NCBI GenBank assembly: GCA_023453125.1
Contig: JAEXUB010000072.1
Coordinates: 1 to 5,292, forward strand
Length of the DNA stretch: 5,292 nucleotides
DNA from: Bacteroidota bacterium
GTDB lineage: Bacteria; Bacteroidota; Ignavibacteria; Ignavibacteriales; Melioribacteraceae
Direction: 5' to 3'
The notes under the pieces are model-generated. The model was not told the origin of the DNA. It was given only the letters and a program-made list of their open reading frames with translations, and made no database searches. Both the position numbers and the translations under genes were made by a program. Positions within the stretch are counted from its first letter, which is position 1, and each line of letters begins with the position of its first letter. Of the stretch, positions 1 to 5,292 are shown piece by piece.

Positions 1-588
1 AATCCTTTTATAAACGCCGGCGCCATTGTAATTGCCGATATGCTTGTATCCTCTTTCAAAAATCCGAAGAAGGAACTTACGGAATTTATTAGGGAACTGA
101 GCGGAAGCAAAATCATATCGGATAGGAAAGTGGCCCTCTCGGAGAAGAACCACGGATTTACGAATGCTGCCCTTATTAACCTGATGAAAAGTCACGGCAA
201 CATAGAGAACGGCATTGATGAAGTATTGGACTTGTATTTTTATATGTGCGCATTCAGTATGAATACAATTGAACTTGCCGATTCATTCCTCTTTCTGGCT
301 AAGCACGGCGTAATTCCATCAAACGGAAAACGGATTTTGACCGTAAGCCAGAGCAAACGCCTGAGCGCCATTATGCTTACCTGCGGATTGTACGACGAAT
401 CGGGGGATTTTGCATTCCACGTCGGTATGCCGGGTAAAAGCGGAGTCGGGGGAGGAATTGCGGCTGTTATTCCAAACAAGCTGGCTATTGCCGTCTGGAG
501 CCCCGGACTTAATAAATTCGGCAACTCAATTGCCGGCAGCAAGGCACTTGAATTATTTACTACAAAAACGGAAGTGTCTATATTTTAA
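1..588 (+). CDS. glsA: Glutaminase (serine-dependent beta-lactamase-fold family), 3' part
   Basis: Cytosolic glutaminase that hydrolyses L-glutamine to L-glutamate and ammonia. The reading frame is open from base 1 (NPFINAGAIV...) to a TAA at 586-588, giving 195 residues. The family is usually a little over 300 residues, so about 110 N-terminal residues, including the catalytic SxxK serine and lysine, lie outside the window. Visible signatures match the glutaminase family (compared from memory with human GLS): NPFINAGA at fragment residues 1-8 (substrate-binding Asn), LSE...FTN with Glu48 and Asn55, LDLYFY with Tyr79, CGLYDESG with Tyr131, and KSGVGGGI with Val149. The C-terminus also fits (WSPGLNKFGNS). 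All substrate-contacting residues expected in this part are present, so the gene looks functional. It converges on the propeller gene with 6 bp between the stop codons. The identity is firm; the physiological role (acid resistance, nitrogen release) cannot be read from this fragment. Confidence 0.95.
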   Translation, partial: NPFINAGAIVIADMLVSSFKNPKKELTEFIRELSGSKIISDRKVALSEKNHGFTNAALINLMKSHGNIENGIDEVLDLYFYMCAFSMNTIELADSFLFLAKHGVIPSNGKRILTVSQSKRLSAIMLTCGLYDESGDFAFHVGMPGKSGVGGGIAAVIPNKLAIAVWSPGLNKFGNSIAGSKALELFTTKTEVSIF

Positions 589-594
589 CTTCTA

Positions 595-2739
595 TTACTT
601 CAACAGCATCATTTTTTTTGTTATTGAAAATCCGCCGGCGGAAAGAGTATAAAAATATATTCCGCTCGGCAGGTTTGAGCCGTTAAAAGTTTCAGAATAT
701 AATCCCGCTTCCCTATACCCGTCAACAATTGTGGATATTTTTCTTCCCAGAGGGTCAAATACAGTTAAATGCACCGGTCCGCTTTTTTGAATGGTGTAAT
801 TAATTATGGTGGAGGGATTAAATGGATTGGGATGATTTTGATGAAGCTGGAATGTTTTCGGTGCGAGGTTTTCAGCTGAGTTAGATAAAACGCCGCTTTC
901 ATTATATACGTGCAAGCCGTGTTGGCCGATCCACCAATTATTATTTTTATCAAACGCCAAACCGGTTGTCCCTAAAACACTATTGCCTTGGCTCAATATG
1001 GAAATGTATTTCCAATTAAAGTCATCGAAAAGCGCAAACTTTTTTCCGTTATCAAAAATAAAAACCAGCTTTCCGGATTTGTCTCGCCCCAACGCTCCAA
1101 TAGGGCCGGCATTCCCGGGTATATCAGAATTTCGAATAATCTGCTTAATGCCATTGTTGTATCTTATAATACCGCCTTGATAAGTGAACCATTTGTCTCC
1201 GGAACTGTCCGAATACACAAAATATGATCTCTCGTGCGGCCAGCCGTTTTCATCTCGGTAGAACCATTCCCAGCGCGGATGGTTATATCGCATAACAGGG
1301 AGGTTGCCATAGGGTATTATCCATTTATTCCCGTATTTATCAACCGAAACCTGCCGTAAAGAATTTGTTATCATGCTGGCATTTGAAGTTGTGAACTTTG
1401 TCCATGATTTGTCATAATATTTATACAGCCCCTCAACGGTTGCAACCCATAGGGTGTCATATTCAAATCCCATTGAACGAATCAACTGGTTATAAGGCCC
1501 GGTGGAATCGGTAGTGATTCTAGTCCAGTTGGTACCGTCATATTTTATTATCCCTTTTTCTCCAATCCACAAAGCGTCATCTTTAATCAATAGCTGATTT
1601 ATATATTTTGACCGTAGCGGAGAATTATAAACATTATACGATTTCCACTCTAAGCCGTCAAAACGAACTAGCCCATCAATGGTAGCAAGCCATTTCACAT
1701 TATTCTTGTCGATAATAACATCAAATATACCGTCTGAAGGTAATCCATATGAAGCATAGAAATGTGACCACGTCTCGTCTTTTATTCTAACAGCCCCCTC
1801 CTCTGTGCCCATCCAAATGTTATTGTGTTTGTCAAATGCAAAAGCCAGGAAAGGAGAAAGATTCTTTTCATTATCCTTTATTAAGAGCTCAAATTGAGTC
1901 CCATTAAGCCGTGAAGGTCCCCTTGAAGTATTTACATACAATAAATTATTTTTGTCACATTTTATTGGCGGCAAATAAGTATAAGGAGAATCATTATAAT
2001 AAAACTCCCAGCCGGCTAAACTATGTTTTCCGACAGCCTGGTTTCCCACGATCCAAACATTATCAAAATTATCAACGGTTAAACTTTTTACCGGCATTGT
2101 TTCTCCCGTAGGGAGAATACACGGAATTGTTTTAAGTGTGTTTTCGTCATATCGAATTAATCCCAGTTTGCCCCCTGCAATCCAAAGCACCCCTTTGCTA
2201 TCGGTTATAATGTCCCTTGCGTTTAGATCGGCAATGTTGATTATATTTATTGCGTTGTTGCTGTATTTAATTATTCTATTTGGAAGCGAAAAATAGATAT
2301 TGTCGTGATTATCTGAAGCGGCACAGTAATAGTTTCCATCAGGGAGGGATGAGTTGGATTGAGAGAGTCTGACAAAAGAAACGCCGTCATACCGCACTAT
2401 TCCATCCTGGGTGCAAATCCATTTTATGTTTTGCTTGTCCACCATAATGCTATTAATATTAGGCTTTGAGGTAAATAAGGAATCTATCCGGTATTGTTTC
2501 CAGTTGATGCCGTCAAACGAAGAAACCCGTTCAAATATATAACTCGAAATATTCCCCCACGTATTTGTAGCAAACCACATAACATTATTTCTGTCTGCGG
2601 CAATGCTTTTTACAATCGGGCCGGATAAGTCATCATATCGTGCAAAATATTGCTTAATTATTGCACCTTGCGGAAGGGCAAGAGAAGTCCACAAGAAAAA
2701 CACATAAAGAATCCCTCTTTTGATAAGCATTTTGTTCAT
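595..2739 (-). CDS. Secreted two-component-regulator-type beta-propeller protein with T9SS type A sorting domain
   Basis: A 714-residue protein predicted to be exported and then secreted or surface-anchored by the type IX system. Residues 1-25 form a Sec signal peptide: basic NKMLIKRG, hydrophobic ILYVFFLWTSLAL, and a cleavage region near PQGA. Residues about 44-613 hold tandem Reg_prop-like repeats (pattern D-k-n-n-x-x-W-i-g-T-x-x-G-l-x-r-y-D-G-x-x-W). The strand-3 W/Y/F positions fall at residues 55, 107, 149, 186, 229, 268, 309, 350, 391, 431, 473, 517, 559 and 603. I count 14 blades of about 41 residues, consistent with two seven-bladed propellers. Residues about 629-714 are a type A sorting domain (HPNPFNPST, VFDPLGRKI, LPSGIYFYTL, KKMMLLK end). 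Such propellers usually form the periplasmic sensor of hybrid histidine kinases; here there is no Y_Y_Y domain, internal membrane helix, kinase or regulator. ATG at 2739 has GGGAAA six bases upstream; a second ATG at codon 4 is an alternative. The ligand is unknown. The gene is more AT-rich than its neighbours. Confidence 0.93.
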   Translation of the reverse strand: MNKMLIKRGILYVFFLWTSLALPQGAIIKQYFARYDDLSGPIVKSIAADRNNVMWFATNTWGNISSYIFERVSSFDGINWKQYRIDSLFTSKPNINSIMVDKQNIKWICTQDGIVRYDGVSFVRLSQSNSSLPDGNYYCAASDNHDNIYFSLPNRIIKYSNNAINIINIADLNARDIITDSKGVLWIAGGKLGLIRYDENTLKTIPCILPTGETMPVKSLTVDNFDNVWIVGNQAVGKHSLAGWEFYYNDSPYTYLPPIKCDKNNLLYVNTSRGPSRLNGTQFELLIKDNEKNLSPFLAFAFDKHNNIWMGTEEGAVRIKDETWSHFYASYGLPSDGIFDVIIDKNNVKWLATIDGLVRFDGLEWKSYNVYNSPLRSKYINQLLIKDDALWIGEKGIIKYDGTNWTRITTDSTGPYNQLIRSMGFEYDTLWVATVEGLYKYYDKSWTKFTTSNASMITNSLRQVSVDKYGNKWIIPYGNLPVMRYNHPRWEWFYRDENGWPHERSYFVYSDSSGDKWFTYQGGIIRYNNGIKQIIRNSDIPGNAGPIGALGRDKSGKLVFIFDNGKKFALFDDFNWKYISILSQGNSVLGTTGLAFDKNNNWWIGQHGLHVYNESGVLSNSAENLAPKTFQLHQNHPNPFNPSTIINYTIQKSGPVHLTVFDPLGRKISTIVDGYREAGLYSETFNGSNLPSGIYFYTLSAGGFSITKKMMLLK

Positions 2740-2778
2740 TTATTATTTCCCATGCATAAAGCTGTGTATTATTTAAAT

Positions 2779-2806
2779 ATTATATACTTAAAAAGCAATA
2801 CCAAAG
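2779..2806 (-). promoter_or_regulatory. Candidate promoter of the propeller gene
   Basis: On the minus strand a perfect TATAAT lies at 2784-2779. A weak upstream element, CTTTGG, lies at 2806-2801, 16 bases away. The -10 sits 39 bases before the ATG at 2739, giving a plausible leader of about 30 nt. The surroundings are very AT-rich, so a chance TATAAT is quite possible, and the -35 match is poor. Confidence 0.3.
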
Positions 2807-2858
2807 CCATTCCCGCGGCGATTATAAATAAACTATTATTTTTTATTCTGTAAGTGAT

Positions 2859-2866
2859 TATATTTG
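2859..2866 (+). promoter_or_regulatory. Candidate Bacteroidota-type -7 element ahead of the Trm112-family gene
   Basis: TATATTTG matches the TAnnTTTG -7 consensus described for the primary sigma factor of Bacteroidota. It lies 23 bases before the ATG at 2890, within the 150 bp divergent spacer where a promoter for the plus-strand cluster is expected. I see no convincing TTG/TTTG -33 element at the usual distance upstream. Whether this lineage uses the same consensus is not known from the window. Confidence 0.3.
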
Positions 2867-2889
2867 CAAATAATAAAATAAGAACGGCT

Positions 2890-3105
2890 ATGATTAAAAA
2901 AGAACTTTTAGATATACTCTGCTGTCCCGAGACAAAGGCAGATTTGGTGCTCGAAGGGAATTTTCTGGTATCGACCGACAAAAAGACACGCCGCCGCTAT
3001 AGGATTGAGAATGACATTCCGATTATGCTTATTGACGATTCGGAAGTGCTGAGTCTGGAGGAATGGAGCGGCATAATGAAAAAACACGGAAAGAAGTCAG
3101 ACTGA
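2890..3105 (+). CDS. Trm112 / UPF0434 (YcaR-like) family small protein
   Basis: A 71-residue cytosolic protein. The N-terminus MIKKELLDILCCPETKADL matches the family opening (x-x-x-LLdiLaCPxtkgpL), and residues 37-48 (YRIENDIPIMLI) match the family's Y-P-I-r-d-G-I-P-v-M-L segment. In eukaryotes and archaea Trm112 is the zinc-binding activator of several SAM-dependent methyltransferases that act on tRNA, rRNA and release factors; the role of the bacterial YcaR/UPF0434 proteins is less clear. Here the CPxC knuckle reads CPET and no later cysteine is present, so zinc binding is not expected. This cysteine-poor form is common among bacterial members. I chose ATG 2890 because family members start a few residues before the KELL motif; an in-frame GTG at 2854 would add 12 residues without family resemblance. 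The gene is first in a likely three-gene plus-strand cluster, 46 bp before the oxidase. No methyltransferase partner is visible in the window. Confidence 0.88.
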   Translation: MIKKELLDILCCPETKADLVLEGNFLVSTDKKTRRRYRIENDIPIMLIDDSEVLSLEEWSGIMKKHGKKSD

Positions 3106-3151
3106 TTTATTCCCTTCCGAAATATCTTTTAATTCCTTCTGAAGAAGTTAA

Positions 3152-4618
3152 ATGATTATAAAGAGAGACCAAGAGGAATTCCGCGATTTTCTAACAGACG
3201 CGGCAAATTTTAAAGGCACTGCTGAAAGTGTCTATTTCCCCGAAACAGATGAGGAACTATGTGAACTTCTAAGGAAATGTTCCGCATCCAACATAAAAAT
3301 TACAATTGCAGGAAACGGCACCGGTGTAACAGGCGCACGCGTTCCAAACGGCGGAGCCGTTATATCAACCGCTCTGTTTAATAAGATTATTGAAATCAAT
3401 AAGGAAGAAAGATTTGCCCTCGTTCAGGGGGGAGTAATTCTAAAGGATCTGCAGGATGCGGCTGAAGAAGCCGGATTGTTTTATCCCCCCGACCCGACCG
3501 AATGGAACTGCTTTATTGGGGGTACAATTGCAACTAACGCTTCGGGGGCAAGAACTTTTAAGTATGGCCCCACCCGGAACTATGTTGAAGAATTGAGGAT
3601 AATCCTAAGCAGCGGTGAAATACTTAAACTGAAACGGGGAGAATTAAAGGGGCAAGATTTTAAGATTACTCTTACGGCAGAATCGGGGAAGAAAATCAAT
3701 CTTGATATTCCCCGCTATAAGATGCCCCCCACAAAAAACGCTGCCGGTTACTTCAGCGGAGAAAATGCCGACGCAATAGACCTCTTCATCGGCTCCGAAG
3801 GAACGCTGGGGATTATTACAGAGGCCAAATTAAGACTCCTTCCAATACCTCAAAATATTTTTTCCTGCATTCAGTTTTTTTACAGTGAGACAGATGCGCT
3901 TAATTTTATTTCCCGCGCAAGGGAGCTTTCCCGCAATGGGGGCCTGGACGCAAGGGGACTAGAATATTTTGACAATTATTCTCTCGAATTTATGAGGGGG
4001 GAATACGGCGCAATTCCGGAGAACGCGCAGGCTGCTGTCTGGTTTGAACAGGAATATGACAGTGAGAATCAGGAAATTCTAATTGAACGCTGGATGGAGC
4101 TGATTGCAAATTGCGGCGGAAACGTTGACGATGCCTGGCTTGCGATGAACAAAAAGGATTTTGAAAATTTCAAGGAATTCCGCCATTCAATTTCCGCGCG
4201 CGTTAATGAATACTGCTCAAGCCGCGGCGTAATGAAAGTGGGGACCGATACCGCGGTGCCCGAAGAGAGCTTTGTTGAATTTTATTTTAAATGCCGCAAG
4301 GTTACCGAAGAGGCGGGATTAAAATTTGTTGCATACGGACACGCAGGCAACTGCCATATTCATCTCAATATGCTTCCATCGGGGGAAGAGGAATATAAAA
4401 AAGCGCGTATTGTTTATGGCGATATCTGCAGGCTTGCAGTCAGCTTTGGAGGCACAGTCTCTGCCGAACACGGAATCGGGAAATTAAAAACCGGCTATCT
4501 GCTGGATATGTACGGGGAAGAAAATGTAATGCAGATGGCTAAGATGAAAAAGCAGATTGACCCCGCCTGCATTTTGGGAATCGGAAATATTTTTGACTCC
4601 TCATTTCTAAAGGATTAA
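3152..4618 (+). CDS. FAD-linked oxidase, GlcD / D-lactate dehydrogenase / D-2-hydroxyglutarate dehydrogenase superfamily
   Basis: A 488-residue flavoprotein predicted to oxidise a D-2-hydroxyacid (glycolate, D-lactate or 2-hydroxyglutarate type) to the 2-oxoacid, passing electrons to a carrier or the quinone pool. Residues about 22-233 are the PCMH-type FAD domain: AGNGTGVTGARVPNGG (53-68) for the pyrophosphate, GGTIATNASGARTFKYG (123-139), and LFIGSEGTLGIITE (211-224). Residues about 235-481 are the FAD-oxidase C domain. By comparison with human D2HGDH, the metal site would be His397 and His404 (GHAGNCHIHLN) plus Glu439 with adjacent His440 (SAEHGIG). The usual DGN between the two histidines reads NCH. 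Length fits a single-chain GlcD-like subunit without a fused iron-sulfur domain; no GlcE/GlcF partner is present here. An in-frame TAA lies immediately before ATG 3152, so the start cannot be earlier; GAAGAAG at 3141-3147 is a weak ribosome site. There are no membrane segments. The substrate is not resolved. Confidence 0.92.
   Translation: MIIKRDQEEFRDFLTDAANFKGTAESVYFPETDEELCELLRKCSASNIKITIAGNGTGVTGARVPNGGAVISTALFNKIIEINKEERFALVQGGVILKDLQDAAEEAGLFYPPDPTEWNCFIGGTIATNASGARTFKYGPTRNYVEELRIILSSGEILKLKRGELKGQDFKITLTAESGKKINLDIPRYKMPPTKNAAGYFSGENADAIDLFIGSEGTLGIITEAKLRLLPIPQNIFSCIQFFYSETDALNFISRARELSRNGGLDARGLEYFDNYSLEFMRGEYGAIPENAQAAVWFEQEYDSENQEILIERWMELIANCGGNVDDAWLAMNKKDFENFKEFRHSISARVNEYCSSRGVMKVGTDTAVPEESFVEFYFKCRKVTEEAGLKFVAYGHAGNCHIHLNMLPSGEEEYKKARIVYGDICRLAVSFGGTVSAEHGIGKLKTGYLLDMYGEENVMQMAKMKKQIDPACILGIGNIFDSSFLKD
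4609..4614 (+). promoter_or_regulatory. Ribosome binding site deciding the TTG start of the TPR gene
   Basis: AAAGGA lies in the last codons of the oxidase gene, ending just before its TAA, with 7 bases to the TTG at 4622. It is the best Shine-Dalgarno-like match at any start in the window. It supports translation beginning at TTG, coupled to termination of the upstream gene, rather than at the first in-frame ATG (4733), which would remove the signal peptide. Confidence 0.6.
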
Positions 4619-4621
4619 AGA

Positions 4622-5292
4622 TTGAAAAGCATTACTTTAAATAACGCGGCGCGGATATTTATAACAGCGTTTATTCTTTCCCTATTCTATTCCCCTCTTT
4701 CGGCACAGGAGCTTAAGCCTGCGGATAAGTATATGCTTGCAGCCGGATTTGAGCAGAGCGGTAATTATGAAAAAGCCAGGGAGATATTTGAAGAACTCCT
4801 TAATGAATTTCCCGCAGACTACAATTACCTTTCCTCCCTTAACAGAGTCTATCTTAAAAATAAAGACTATGAGGGTTCAATAAGAATAATATCAAAGAGA
4901 TTAAATGAAAATCCCGCCGATTATAATTCATACGGATTGCTGGGAAATACTTTCTATGTTAAAGGAGAAATTGAGAGTGCATACGCGGAGTGGGAAAAAG
5001 GAATTAATACTAATCCCAAAAGCGTTGTTCCCTACAGGGCAATATGCGCAATTGCGGTTCAGAACCGTGCGTACGATAAGGCAATTGAGTTTTACCTGAG
5101 AGGGGAAAGGGAGTTAAACAATACCGGTTTGTTTATCGGGGAAATTTTTAATCTGTATACATTTTTAAATAAGAGCCGCGAAGCTGTTGAATATCTTTGC
5201 AATGCAATTGACGCTAAACCGGAAGCGGCGGGTATAGGAAAGTCGGTATTTTATTCTCTTTCCTTCCGCTCCGGCATTGCCGATGAATATGT
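4622..5292 (+). CDS. Exported TPR-repeat protein, TTG start, 3' end beyond the window
   Basis: An open frame of 223 complete codons runs from TTG 4622 to the window edge without a stop. The N-terminus is a clear Sec signal peptide: KSITLNNAARIF, then hydrophobic ITAFILSLFY, then SPLSAQ, with likely cleavage after Ala28. The mature part is tandem tetratricopeptide repeats at about residues 35-68, 69-100, 101-134, 135-168 and 169-202. Each shows the small/aromatic helix pattern (e.g. YEKAREIFEELLNEFPAD, YDKAIEFYLRGERE). The inter-repeat string PADYN occurs at both 64-68 and 98-102. TPR arrays are protein-protein scaffolds, so this is probably a periplasmic or envelope-associated adaptor; the partner and any C-terminal domain lie outside the window. 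The TTG is three bases after the oxidase stop, with AAAGGA at 4609-4614, which implies an operon with translational coupling. The first in-frame ATG (codon 38) would drop the signal peptide and part of repeat 1. I do not recognise a specific named family. Confidence 0.85.
   Translation, partial: MKSITLNNAARIFITAFILSLFYSPLSAQELKPADKYMLAAGFEQSGNYEKAREIFEELLNEFPADYNYLSSLNRVYLKNKDYEGSIRIISKRLNENPADYNSYGLLGNTFYVKGEIESAYAEWEKGINTNPKSVVPYRAICAIAVQNRAYDKAIEFYLRGERELNNTGLFIGEIFNLYTFLNKSREAVEYLCNAIDAKPEAAGIGKSVFYSLSFRSGIADEY

Noticed and set aside
240..542. 100-codon minus-strand ORF inside the glutaminase gene
   Set aside because: It lies entirely opposite the conserved glutaminase frame, and its proline-rich translation resembles no family I know.
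983..1227. Overlapping plus-strand ORFs of 65 and 79 codons inside the propeller gene
   Set aside because: They are antisense to well-formed propeller repeats, with no ribosome site or recognisable product.
1911..2111. 66-codon plus-strand ORF inside the propeller gene
   Set aside because: Antisense shadow of the repeat region; no family resemblance.
595..2739. Propeller gene as a truncated hybrid two-component sensor (pseudogene)
   Set aside because: The C-terminus is a complete T9SS sorting domain ending in the typical KKMMLLK, so the protein is a finished secreted product, not a broken kinase gene.
2650..2853. 67-codon plus-strand ORF spanning the propeller gene start and the spacer
   Set aside because: It covers the antisense of the signal peptide and the AT-rich spacer; composition alone explains it.
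2854..2889. GTG at 2854 as an earlier start for the Trm112-family protein
   Set aside because: The extra 12 residues (starting MIIFANNKIR) have no counterpart in the family, and the candidate promoter element would fall inside the coding region.
3136..3147. Small hairpin CTTC-TGAA-GAAG between the Trm112 and oxidase genes, as a terminator or RBS-masking element
   Set aside because: A four-pair stem with no following T run is too weak for a terminator, and such short inverted repeats are common by chance.
4905..5099. 64-codon plus-strand ORF overlapping the TPR gene in another frame
   Set aside because: The TPR frame over the same bases shows clear repeat patterning and a signal peptide; this one is a shadow.

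Overview
The window looks like a piece of chromosome from a Bacteroidota/Ignavibacteria-type bacterium. The main evidence is the minus-strand gene at 595-2739. It encodes a secreted protein built of two-component-regulator-type propeller repeats and ends in a type IX secretion (T9SS, 'type A') C-terminal sorting domain. That domain carries an HPNPFNPST motif, which is especially common in Ignavibacteria and relatives. The assignment to a lineage is an inference from protein style; no rRNA or other marker is present.

Layout: (1) 1-588 (+) is the 3' two thirds of a glutaminase gene (glsA), cut by the window start. (2) 595-2739 (-) is the complete 714-residue secreted propeller protein, convergent with glsA with only 6 bp between the stop codons. 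(3) 2740-2889 is a 150 bp AT-rich divergent intergenic region that should hold promoters for both directions. (4) 2890-3105 (+) encodes a 71-residue Trm112/UPF0434 family protein of the kind that lacks the zinc cysteines. (5) 3152-4618 (+) encodes a 488-residue FAD-linked oxidase of the GlcD / D-lactate dehydrogenase / D-2-hydroxyglutarate dehydrogenase superfamily. (6) 4622-5292 (+), running off the end, encodes a signal-peptide-bearing TPR protein. It starts at TTG three bases after the oxidase stop and has no ATG near its true N-terminus, so it is easily missed.

The three plus-strand genes from 2890 are closely spaced (46 bp, then 3 bp) and are probably one transcription unit. Their functions (translation/tRNA methyltransferase accessory, 2-hydroxyacid oxidation, exported TPR scaffold) do not form an obvious pathway, so the grouping may be only positional. 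The propeller gene is more AT-rich than its neighbours and lies in the opposite orientation, as if it were an accessory gene placed between housekeeping genes.

I see no RNA genes, mobile elements, CRISPR arrays or clear rho-independent terminators. I do not see a convincing undescribed system here. The points most worth a second look are the stand-alone 14-blade secreted propeller, the altered histidine motif of the oxidase, and the TTG-started TPR gene.
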